The notes under the pieces were generated by a model, which saw only the letters and a list, made by a program, of their open reading frames with translations, did not search any database and was not told the DNA's origin. A stretch of 9,014 nt of DNA, taken from the NCBI GenBank assembly GCA_025774205.1, contig JALGWK010000056.1, positions 1 to 9,014 of the forward strand, given 5' to 3'. The position numbers were made by a program, and so were the translations under genes. Positions 1 to 6,154 of this stretch are shown in pieces; the stretch's first letter is position 1, and every line of letters begins with the position of its first letter. Source of the stretch: a bacterium (GTDB lineage: Bacteria > Blakebacterota > Blakebacteria > Blakebacterales > Blakebacteraceae).

Positions 1-1367
1 TCAGGCGTGCGTGGCATCACCGGCAGTGGTCTGACCCACGGTCTGACCTCGGAATACATTGCTGCTTTTGAAGCCCGTCGGGGAGAGGGGCCGATCGTGG
101 TGGCCCGCGATCCCCGTGCCTCCGGCGAGGACTTCGCCAGGGTGGTGATCGAGACCCTGACCGGCCGGGGACGTGAGGTCGTCTTTCTCGGGATCGTTCC
201 GACTCCCACGCTGCTGCTGAATACAGCGCTCCTGGGAGCAGCCGGCGGGATCATGATAACGGCCAGCCACAATCCGGAGGAATGGAACGGACTCAAATTC
301 GCCGATCCGGCCGGCTGTTTCCTTTCACCCGCTGACTCCCTCACCATCATCGAAGCCGTCGCTGAAGGTCGAAACGAGGAGCAGGACAGGAGAGATGCGT
401 CGACCGGCACCGTGACCACCGACAGTGGAGCCGGACACCGGCACGCCGAACGAATGATCCGGGCCGCCGGGATCGATATCGATGCCGTCGCGGAGGCCGG
501 TTTTACGGTCGTCGTCGATGGCTGCGGCGGGGCTGGTTCAGAACTCATTCCGGCTACACTCGAATTAATTCCGGCTACACTCGAATTATTCGGGGTAACA
601 ACGCACCGACTTCATTGCGATCCGGACGGCACCTTCCCCCGACCACCTGAGCCGGTTCCGGAGGCGATCACCGACCTGTGCGCCGCGGTGGTCGAACAGG
701 GCGCCGATCTCGGTTTCGCCCTCGACCCCGATGCCGACCGGCTGGCGGTGGTGGGACCCGACGGGATCCCGCTCGGAGAGGAATCGACGATCGCGCTTGC
801 TGCCCGTCAGGTACTCTCCCGGCAACCCGGCAGCGTGGCGGTCAACCTCTCCACCACCCGGATGGTCGATGATGTGGCCCGGGAGTTTGTGTCCCGGTGG
901 TCAGGACCCCGGTCGGTGAGATCAACGTGGTTGAGGGGATGCGGGCCTCGGACTCGGTGATCGGCGGCGAGGGCAATGGAGGAGTGATCCATCCCGGGGT
1001 GGTCTGGGGTCGTGATGCCCTCACGGGCGCCTTTCTCATCCTTTCGGCGATGGCAACCGGCGGCGTCGATCTGCCTGCCCTGCGGGCTGCCATTCCGGTT
1101 TACACGATGCTGAAACGGAAATACACCCTGCCCGCCGGTGGCGCGGCAGCGATCGAAGAACGCCTGGCCGTCCTGCCAGGCAGGTGTGCCGACGCGGATG
1201 TCGATGACCGGGATGGCGTGCGCCTCGACTGGCCCGAGCGATGGGTTCACATCCGGCCCAGCAACACCGAGCCGGTAGTCAGGCTCATCTCCGAGGCCCC
1301 GCAGGAGGTGGAGGCCCGGCGACAGGCCGACGAGATCGCATCGATCCTGGATCTGGAAGATGAATAG
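1..1367 (+). pseudogene. glmM: Phosphoglucosamine/phosphomannomutase family protein, 5'-truncated by window and frameshifted
   Basis: This is an alpha-D-phosphohexomutase, which interconverts sugar 1- and 6-phosphates (GlcN-6-P to GlcN-1-P for wall precursors, or Man-6-P/Man-1-P). Reading frame 1 from base 1 begins SGVRGIT, the family N-terminus, so only about 6-10 residues are missing upstream. Visible motifs, numbered from the first residue in the window, are the phosphoserine loop TASHNP (Ser89) and the metal loop DPDADR (242-247). After the frameshift come the sugar loop GGEGNGG and the phosphate loop RPSNTEP. The GGEGNGG form is typical of the archaeal/FCB-type GlmM-PMM group rather than classical GlmM (GEQSGH), so exact substrate is uncertain. 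Frame 1 ends at 960, but homology leaves it after Phe296 (base 888) and resumes at 891 in frame 3, consistent with one lost G (expected REFGVPVVRTPVGE). A 7-residue tandem duplication at 547-588 is a second lesion. True pseudogene and sequencing or assembly error cannot be separated here. Confidence 0.88.
547..588 (+). repeat. Perfect 21-bp tandem duplication inside the mutase gene
   Basis: Bases 547-567 and 568-588 are identical 21-mers (attccggctac... ending ...gaatta), directly adjacent. The duplication is in frame and turns the expected ELIPATLELF into ELIPATLELIPATLELF, adding seven residues to the helix that follows the VVVDGCGGAGS strand-loop of the second mutase domain. Family members normally have a single copy here, so this looks like recent replication slippage or an assembly artefact. 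The two copies have no differences, which argues for recency. Confidence 0.95.
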
Positions 1368-1384
1368 CGACAACACGGAACAAG

Positions 1385-2938
1385 ATGAATAACGACAGCA
1401 GCCAACATATCGGAGCGATCCCGCCGGGGGAGACCGTCGTGGTGGCGGTCGAGCATCCCGACATCAGGGAGGCGCTCGAGCAGAGCGGAGTCCGGACCAG
1501 GACGGTAATGCTCGATTCGATCGGGCAGGTCGCCCGATACGCCGGTTCCCGGCCGGTAGACCTGGTCATGCTGCCCGAAGAAACCGGGAGTCAGGTGGTG
1601 GAGGATCTCCGATCCTCCCTGCAGACGCAGAACGCCCACGGCCAGATCGTGCTGGTAGCCCCGGGCGGCATCATCAGGCTCACCAGTCCGGGGCCGTGGC
1701 AGGGGCCCGATGCTCCGCCCCCCCCGCCGGAGGACGATGCAGCCGAGATCGTTGCCGCCCTGCTGGACTTCTCGCGGGTAGGCCGACTGACGGGACTGCT
1801 GGGCGAGAGCAGCGCCATCGCGAGTGTGCTTCGGACGGTCTCGCGGATCGCGCCGACCAGCGTTCCCATCCTCATCAGGGGTCCGTCAGGCACGGGGAAG
1901 GAGCTGATCGCTCGCGGCATCCACCGGGCGAGTTCCCGGTCGGAGAATCCGTTCGTGGCGGTGAACACCCCCGGTCTGTCCGAATCGCTCATCGAATCTG
2001 AGCTCTTCGGCCATGAAAAGGGAGCCTTCACCGGCGCGCTGAACCGGAAAGAAGGCGTCTTCGAGGCCGCGGGCGAGGGCACCATTTTCCTCGACGAAAT
2101 CGGGGACCTGTCAAAGAACCTGCAATCGAAGCTTCTGCGGGTTCTCGAAGAGCACGAATTCCAGCGGGTAGGCGGAACCGGGCCGATCCGTGTAAAGGCA
2201 AGGGTACTGGCCGCCACCAACGTAAACCTGGAGCGGGCGGTCGAAGAGGGGCGGTTTCGTGAGGATCTCTACTACCGTCTCCAGGTGGTGACGATCGATA
2301 TGCCTCCGCTCAGGGATCGGCCGGAAGATGTCGTGCCGTTGCTGACGCATTTCATCTCGCGGGTGTGTACCACTCATGGAACCACCTTCGTCGGGTTCAC
2401 CGATGACGCCCTCGAGCACCTCCGGGGATACACCTGGCCGGGGAATGTCAGGGAACTGCGCAACCTGGTGGAGCAGGTCATACTCCTTCACCCCGGCGAG
2501 AAGATTTCGGTCGGCCGGCTGGCGCGGATCATGGAGGAGCGCTCGCGCGATCCCATGAACCTGCCGACCAAGACCGGCAAGACTCCCGACCAGGTGGAAC
2601 GGGAACTCATCTTCCAGGCGCTCCAGGCACTCCGGGAGGAAGTGGCGGACCTGCGGGCCAGTGTGGAGGTGATGAACCTCGCCGGGCGCCCGGGGGAGTG
2701 GGGCGACAGGATCATGCCGCTGGAAGGTGGCCGGGACCCCTCCGATCCCCTGCACGGATCGATGACGGTTCCGCTCGGGATTCCGCTCGAGGAGATCGAG
2801 CTGCGGCTCATAGACGAGACGATGAATCGCCTCAAGGGTGACAAGAAACGGACCGCCGAGATGCTCGGAATCGGTCTGCGGACCCTCTATCGCCGGCTGG
2901 AGAAACTGGATGAGATGAAGGGCCTCGGGGAATTGTGA
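1385..2938 (+). CDS. Sigma-54-dependent transcriptional activator with degenerate receiver-like N-terminus and Fis-type HTH
   Basis: This 517-residue bacterial enhancer-binding protein uses ATP hydrolysis to open promoters held by RNA polymerase-sigma-54. Domains in order: residues about 16-95 have a beta-alpha alternation like a response-regulator receiver, but VDLVMLP sits where the phospho-acceptor Asp would be and the N-terminal acidic pair is AVEHP, so phosphorylation is unlikely. A proline-rich linker (APPPPPEDD, 110-118) follows. The AAA+ domain (about 135-385) has Walker A GPSGTGKE (166-173), the sigma-54-contacting GAFTGA loop (213-218), Walker B GTIFLDE (232-238), FREDLYYRL (291-299) and GNVREL (353-358). 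A helical insert (about 400-430, VERELIFQALQALREEVADLR) precedes the Fis-like HTH (about 470-507, KKRTAEMLGIGLRTLYRRLEKL). The insert is of a kind I associate with FCB-type activators. The start is 17 nt after the mutase stop, so co-transcription is plausible; no strong Shine-Dalgarno is seen. Target promoters are unknown, and I found no convincing -24/-12 element in this window. Confidence 0.95.
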   Translation: MNNDSSQHIGAIPPGETVVVAVEHPDIREALEQSGVRTRTVMLDSIGQVARYAGSRPVDLVMLPEETGSQVVEDLRSSLQTQNAHGQIVLVAPGGIIRLTSPGPWQGPDAPPPPPEDDAAEIVAALLDFSRVGRLTGLLGESSAIASVLRTVSRIAPTSVPILIRGPSGTGKELIARGIHRASSRSENPFVAVNTPGLSESLIESELFGHEKGAFTGALNRKEGVFEAAGEGTIFLDEIGDLSKNLQSKLLRVLEEHEFQRVGGTGPIRVKARVLAATNVNLERAVEEGRFREDLYYRLQVVTIDMPPLRDRPEDVVPLLTHFISRVCTTHGTTFVGFTDDALEHLRGYTWPGNVRELRNLVEQVILLHPGEKISVGRLARIMEERSRDPMNLPTKTGKTPDQVERELIFQALQALREEVADLRASVEVMNLAGRPGEWGDRIMPLEGGRDPSDPLHGSMTVPLGIPLEEIELRLIDETMNRLKGDKKRTAEMLGIGLRTLYRRLEKLDEMKGLGEL

Positions 2939-2941
2939 TCT

Positions 2942-2964
2942 CGGGGGAACAATCCCGGGGGAAC
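2942..2964 (+). repeat. Direct repeat CGGGGGAAC x2 upstream of htrA (possible regulatory site)
   Basis: The 9-mer cgggggaac occurs at 2942-2950 and again at 2956-2964, a 14-bp period, in the 119-bp gap between the activator gene and htrA. The GGAAC core resembles the -35 element of ECF sigma factors, which control htrA/degP in several bacteria, but I cannot match a -10 element with confidence. The remaining gap shows no other clear promoter. The repeat is a direct observation; a regulatory role is speculation. Confidence 0.25.
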
Positions 2965-3057
2965 GGGCGTTAGATAGAGGTTGAATAGAGAAAGCAACGC
3001 GAATGAGGACCGGATCGATGGTCGTCGGCGGTCCCAACCAGGGAGCAGGAAGCAGGT

Positions 3058-4734
3058 ATGAAGAAGAGCGCAATCACAAGGTGGACGATGCTGGTGGCGG
3101 TGCTGGTGATCGGGGTCATGGTTGGTCTGACCATCGACCGGTCGGGAGCGGGAAGATCGTCCGATCACTCGAGTGAACTCGCGCTTCGCGCGCTGGAACA
3201 ACCGATGGCGATCGTACCGGCCTCGACCGTGGAAACAGTAGCGACACCCGAGCCGGGATCGATCGAGACGGATGAGGATCTCACGGCCCAGCAGCAGGGT
3301 CTGCCCTCCCTCCGGGAGGCGGCCGCGCGGGTTCGACCCGGCGTCGTTTCGGTCCAGGTCACCGGCATGAGAGAGAGGAACTCGCGCGGGTACCAGATGC
3401 CTGATCTGCCGGAGAACATGCCTGATGAAATGAGGGATTACTTCCGCCGGTTCCAGGTCCCCCAGGACGACACGCCCCGGGAGGTCAGGGGAGAAGGCTC
3501 GGGCTTCATCTTCTCTTCCGACGGCTACATCATCACCAATAATCACGTGGTGGAGGGCGCCACCGAGGTCGTGGTGGTCATGCCCGACAAGCGCCGCTAT
3601 GACGCCGTGATCGTGGGGACAGACGACAAGACCGACGTGGCCGTCATCAGGATCGAGACCGACGAGAACCTGCACACCGTCCAGCTCGGTGACTCCGACG
3701 CGCTCCAGATCGGCGACTGGGTGCTGGCGATCGGCAATCCGCTCACCTTCGATTTCACCGTCACGGCGGGGATCGTGAGCGCCCTCGGCCGGACTCTCAA
3801 CGTCGGCCCGGTGATTGACGGTGTCAGAGCCGGCATCCAGAATTTCATCCAGACCGACGCCGTGATCAACCGGGGGAACTCCGGCGGACCGCTCATCGAT
3901 CTGGAGGGCCGGGTCGTCGGCATCAACACCGCCATCGGTTCCAGCTCCGGCTTCTACGAAGGCTACGGATTCGCCATCCCGATCAACCTGGCCCGGACGG
4001 TGGCCCGCGACCTGATCGAGTACGGCCGGGTGAGACGCTCGTGGCTGGGGCTGACGTTCAACATCATCGAAGCACCTTACGCGCGGGCGCGCAGCCTGCC
4101 CGACAATCCCCCGATCGGCGCTCTGGTGGGTGATATCACCCCCGGGGGATCGGCCGATGAGGCGGGGCTGCGATCGGAGGATATCATCCTCGAGATCGAC
4201 GGAGAGCCGATCGACAACTCCGGGAAGCTGCAGACCCTGGTCAGCACCAAGAGTCCCGGCACCGTGATCGAGATGGTTGTCTACCGGGGCGGTACGAGCC
4301 GCCGGGAAGGTCGACGGATAACCATGGAACTTACCCTCAAGGAGCGCCCCCCGGATGATGCGGCGCCCCGCGCGCGACAAACGGAGCGAACCCCGGAGCC
4401 TGAACCGGAGGAGGAAGAGGAGCCAGCGCAGGAGCCCGATCGTCTCGGACTCACGGTCTCCGAACTCGACCGGGAAACGGCCAGGGAGATCGGGTTCGAC
4501 GGCCGGGGTGTCTGGGTCACCTCGGTGGAGCGGTACGGTCCGGCTAATGACGGCGGGCTCAACGGAGGTGGTGTGGTCATTGTCGAGATCGACGGCGACG
4601 CGGTCCGGAACGTGCGGGACTACGAGCAGATCCTGGGTGAACTCACCTCCGGATCCTTTATCATCATGAGGCTCTGGGTACCAGATCGAGCGGAGGGTGA
4701 TGAATACGAAGCGATAACCGTTCAGGTCCGCTGA
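3058..4734 (+). CDS. htrA: HtrA/Deg family periplasmic serine protease, membrane-anchored, two PDZ domains
   Basis: This is a trypsin-like envelope protease/chaperone that degrades or refolds damaged exported proteins. The 558-residue product starts MKKSAITRW, followed by a hydrophobic segment at about 11-25. No clear signal peptidase site follows, so an N-terminal membrane anchor is likely. The protease domain (about 83-325) has the full triad: His163 (TNNHVV), Asp193 (DDKTDVAV) and Ser275 (RGNSGGPL). PDZ1 spans about 328-430, with VGDITPGGSADEAGL then DIILEIDGEPI. A Glu/Pro-rich acidic linker (about 443-460) leads to PDZ2 (about 461-557), which is more divergent, with VTSVERYGPANDGGL. An insert between the N-terminus and the protease core (about 104-140, with NMPDEMRDYFRRF) matches the DegP/DegQ LA-loop-containing architecture. 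The start is supported by AGGAAGCAGG (3047-3056) just before the ATG. The gene lies 119 bp after the sigma-54 activator on the same strand; whether that activator controls it is not shown by the sequence. Confidence 0.96.
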   Translation: MKKSAITRWTMLVAVLVIGVMVGLTIDRSGAGRSSDHSSELALRALEQPMAIVPASTVETVATPEPGSIETDEDLTAQQQGLPSLREAAARVRPGVVSVQVTGMRERNSRGYQMPDLPENMPDEMRDYFRRFQVPQDDTPREVRGEGSGFIFSSDGYIITNNHVVEGATEVVVVMPDKRRYDAVIVGTDDKTDVAVIRIETDENLHTVQLGDSDALQIGDWVLAIGNPLTFDFTVTAGIVSALGRTLNVGPVIDGVRAGIQNFIQTDAVINRGNSGGPLIDLEGRVVGINTAIGSSSGFYEGYGFAIPINLARTVARDLIEYGRVRRSWLGLTFNIIEAPYARARSLPDNPPIGALVGDITPGGSADEAGLRSEDIILEIDGEPIDNSGKLQTLVSTKSPGTVIEMVVYRGGTSRREGRRITMELTLKERPPDDAAPRARQTERTPEPEPEEEEEPAQEPDRLGLTVSELDRETAREIGFDGRGVWVTSVERYGPANDGGLNGGGVVIVEIDGDAVRNVRDYEQILGELTSGSFIIMRLWVPDRAEGDEYEAITVQVR

Positions 4735-4763
4735 ACACTTTTCATAGCCCGATCGTCTGAGAT

Positions 4764-4806
4764 CAGGGGCGTGGTTGAAAGAGAGTGGCAAAGTACCACG
4801 CTCCTG
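4764..4806 (+). other. 12-bp stem-loop in the htrA-prepilin intergenic region
   Basis: The arm 4764-4775 (caggggcgtggt) pairs with 4795-4806 (accacgctcctg) over 12 bp with a single G-U wobble, leaving a 19-nt loop. It begins 29 nt after the htrA stop. No T-run follows (the next bases are tcctatatt), so it is not a standard intrinsic terminator. It may act as an RNA 3'-end stabiliser, an attenuator-like leader element or an operator. A TATATT at 4810-4815 immediately downstream could be a -10 hexamer, but the matching -35 position (GGCAAA, 4787-4792) is poor. The structure is seen directly; its role is unknown. Confidence 0.55.
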
Positions 4807-4883
4807 TCCTATATTCCGCAGTTCGAGAGTTTAACTGATGGAACCGGGGTCCGCGATATCAAGGGGCCCGCAGGTGCAGAACC

Positions 4884-4903
4884 GGGGCTCCCGCCCCAAG
4901 GAG
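4884..4903 (+). promoter_or_regulatory. Shine-Dalgarno AAGGAG abutted by a GC hairpin, deciding the prepilin start
   Basis: AAGGAG (4898-4903) sits six bases before the ATG at 4910 and fixes that codon as the start in preference to the in-frame ATG at 4838. Directly upstream, GGGGC (4884-4888) pairs with GCCCC (4893-4897) around a 4-nt loop, ending at the base before the Shine-Dalgarno. It could influence ribosome access, but no experiment or conservation supports this here. Confidence 0.6.
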
Positions 4904-4909
4904 TCGATA

Positions 4910-5350
4910 ATGCGTCGCCTCACCAGCCAGGATGGCATGAACTATATCCAGATGCTGCTGGTCCTCGTTTTGGCCGGCATCCTAGGCGCTCTGGTGGTCC
5001 CCTATCTCACGACCCGGGAGAGAGATGAACTCGTCACCCAGAGTCGCGAGCGGGCAGACCTGATCGTGGACGCACAGCTCGTCTACTACCGGACCCACGG
5101 GGTTTTCACGATGGAAATCGACTCCCTGAAAATGGTCCAGCCTGATCCCGTGGTGTATGTCGACCCGCTGCACGGCCGCGGATTCCTGATCGGTGTCGCC
5201 AATCAGGGCCAGGACTTCTCGATATCTTCGACCGCGGAATCCACGATCCTCATCGTCACCGAAGATCGCTGGAATGAACTGCAGCAGGCCCGCCTCGCCT
5301 GGAGTGACTACCAGAACGAGATCCGGGAGCAGTCGGGCGGCGGCAGGTAA
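4910..5350 (+). CDS. Type IV prepilin/pseudopilin-like protein with Gln at mature position 5
   Basis: The 146-residue product has a short basic leader (MRRLTSQDG), then a prepilin-type hydrophobic helix MNYIQMLLVLVLAGILGALVVP. This resembles the class III motif G/FTLIELLVVIAIIGILAAIAIP: Gly9 is the predicted prepilin peptidase cleavage position, Met10 becomes residue +1, and Pro31 closes the helix. The usual Glu at +5 is Gln14. The helix continues as an amphipathic segment (about 34-60, RERDELVTQSRERADLIVDAQLVYYRTHGVF) like the alpha-1C of GspG/major pilins, followed by a small beta-rich globular part (about 75-117) and a C-terminal helix (WNELQQARLAWSDYQNEI). Family members polymerise into type IV pili or type II secretion pseudopili in the inner membrane and periplasm. 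No other secretion or pilus gene is adjacent, so it may be an orphan or minor pilin. The start is chosen from the strong AAGGAG. Prepilin-like is fairly sure; the system it serves is not. Confidence 0.75.
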   Translation: MRRLTSQDGMNYIQMLLVLVLAGILGALVVPYLTTRERDELVTQSRERADLIVDAQLVYYRTHGVFTMEIDSLKMVQPDPVVYVDPLHGRGFLIGVANQGQDFSISSTAESTILIVTEDRWNELQQARLAWSDYQNEIREQSGGGR

Positions 5351-5365
5351 CCCGGTACCGTTCGA

Positions 5366-5689
5366 ATGCCCACATATGAATACGAGTGCCTGACCGAAGG
5401 GCACCGCTTCGAAGAATTCCAGAACATCACGGAAGCACCGCTGACCTCCTGTCCGGAGTGCGGCAGTGAAGTGCGACGCCTCATCAGCGGCGGCGCCGGA
5501 TTCCTGTTCCGGGGGTCGGGTTTCTACCAGACCGATTACCGCAGTGAATCGTACCGGAAGGCCGAGAAAGCAGAGCGGTTGGCGGTCACTTCGGCAACTT
5601 CCTCCGATTCCGGTACGACCGGCGACTCTTCCGGAAAGAAGAATGATTCAGCCGGGAAGAACGGCCGCAGCAGCGGCTCGGAAACCTGA
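5366..5689 (+). CDS. FmdB-family zinc-ribbon protein with incomplete first CxxC
   Basis: The 107-residue product begins MPTYEYEC, the hallmark N-terminus of the FmdB/CxxC_CXXC_SSSS putative regulatory family, and continues TSCPECGSEVRRLISGGAGFLFRGSGFYQTDYRS, matching the family core closely. Members bind zinc through two CxxC knuckles and have no settled function. Here the second knuckle is intact (Cys29, Cys32), but the first is Cys8-Leu-Thr-Glu11-Gly-His13, with Glu where the second Cys is expected; Glu11 or His13 might complete the site. The C-terminal third (about 68-107) is a Ser/Gly/Lys-rich low-complexity tail, usual for the family. The gene starts 15 nt after the prepilin stop and ends 1 nt before the next ATG, so the three genes are likely one transcript. 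Its Shine-Dalgarno is weak, consistent with translational coupling. Confidence 0.92.
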   Translation: MPTYEYECLTEGHRFEEFQNITEAPLTSCPECGSEVRRLISGGAGFLFRGSGFYQTDYRSESYRKAEKAERLAVTSATSSDSGTTGDSSGKKNDSAGKNGRSSGSET

Positions 5690-5690
5690 C

Positions 5691-6110
5691 ATGGTTCTTT
5701 CCGGAACCGGCCGATCGGGAATGCGATTCACCTGCCTGCTTTTCATCCTCCTTCTCGTTCACGGGTGCGCGAAGACTGACTGGGAGAGCCGCTGGCATGA
5801 GACCATCTCCGGTGCCCGGGTTACGGCCGAGGAAATGATCGTCCGGATCGAGGAATTCCTGGCCGAAGAACCACCCCTGAAATATGCCAGCGAAGCCCGC
5901 TTTACGCTCGGCTTCACGTGGGCCGAGAACTTCGATAAGTATGATGAGGCCCGCCGGTGGTTTGAGGAGTTGCTCGAGAACGATCCCGACTGCGAATGGG
6001 CGGATGATACCCGGTGGATGCTGGAGAACATGGAGAAGGATGTCGACGAGATACTTCCCTGGCTGGAGCAGATGCAGCAGGAACAGCAGTCGGAACCACC
6101 GCCCCGCTGA
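5691..6110 (+). CDS. Small TPR-like lipoprotein
   Basis: The 139-residue product has a lipoprotein signal peptide: Arg9/Arg12, a hydrophobic stretch FTCLLFILLLV and lipobox V-H-G-Cys26, so the mature protein is probably lipid-anchored. The mature part is alpha-helical. Residues about 45-110 (AEEMIVRIEEFLAEEP then ASEARFTLGFTWAENFDKYDEARRWFEELLENDPD) resemble one and a half to two tetratricopeptide repeats of the BamD/YbgF kind. BamD itself is about twice as long, so this is not a full BamD. The C-terminus is Gln/Glu/Pro-rich (QMQQEQQSEPPPR). The start at 5691 lies 1 nt after the fmdB stop (TGACATG), suggesting coupling; ATG 5721 (MRFTCLL) is an alternative that still gives a workable signal peptide. 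TPR lipoproteins usually serve as adaptors in envelope complexes; no partner can be named here. Confidence 0.75.
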   Translation: MVLSGTGRSGMRFTCLLFILLLVHGCAKTDWESRWHETISGARVTAEEMIVRIEEFLAEEPPLKYASEARFTLGFTWAENFDKYDEARRWFEELLENDPDCEWADDTRWMLENMEKDVDEILPWLEQMQQEQQSEPPPR

Positions 6111-6113
6111 AAT

Positions 6114-6154
6114 GGAAATGCCCCCCACACGCTTGCGCGCCGGAGGGCATTTCC
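6114..6154 (+). terminator. Strong stem-loop 3 nt after the lipoprotein stop; terminator-like without a T-run
   Basis: GGAAATGCCC (6114-6123) pairs perfectly with GGGCATTTCC (6145-6154), a 10-bp stem with a 21-nt GC-rich loop that can fold further. It lies immediately after the TGA of the TPR lipoprotein gene, the expected place for a transcript 3' end. No poly-T follows (tcgatcccgg), so termination may be incomplete or rely on Rho, or the hairpin may only protect the RNA end. The perfect arms make the structure itself secure; the terminator call is inference. Confidence 0.6.

Noticed and set aside
883-896. Programmed ribosomal frameshifting in the mutase
   Set aside because: The site gagtttgtgtcc is not an X XXY YYZ slippery heptamer, and no downstream stem or pseudoknot is evident; a mutation or sequencing error is simpler.
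807-1376. A 189-codon - strand frame across the mutase
   Set aside because: Antisense to family-conserved mutase sequence, with no motif and no ribosome-binding context.
2928-2956. Hairpin over the activator stop (GGGaATTGT / ACAATCCC) as a terminator
   Set aside because: It has an 8-bp stem with a bulge, no T-run follows, and it overlaps the coding end; too weak to call.
2887-4791. A 634-codon open frame on the - strand opposite htrA
   Set aside because: It is an antisense shadow: rich in Asp, His, Arg and Pro with no recognisable domain, while the + strand encodes a complete HtrA with catalytic triad and PDZ domains.
4786-4802. Possible sigma-54 -24/-12 promoter (TGGCA ... GC)
   Set aside because: The GG to GC spacing is 11 instead of 10 and the TTGC part of the -12 element is missing. 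No other gap in the window has a fitting site.
4838-4909. Upstream in-frame ATG of the prepilin gene
   Set aside because: It would add 24 residues before the basic leader; AAGGAG at 4898-4903 clearly serves ATG 4910.
5466-5690. Upstream extension of the TPR lipoprotein gene to 5466
   Set aside because: It lies almost wholly inside the fmdB coding region in another frame, and would bury the lipoprotein signal peptide.
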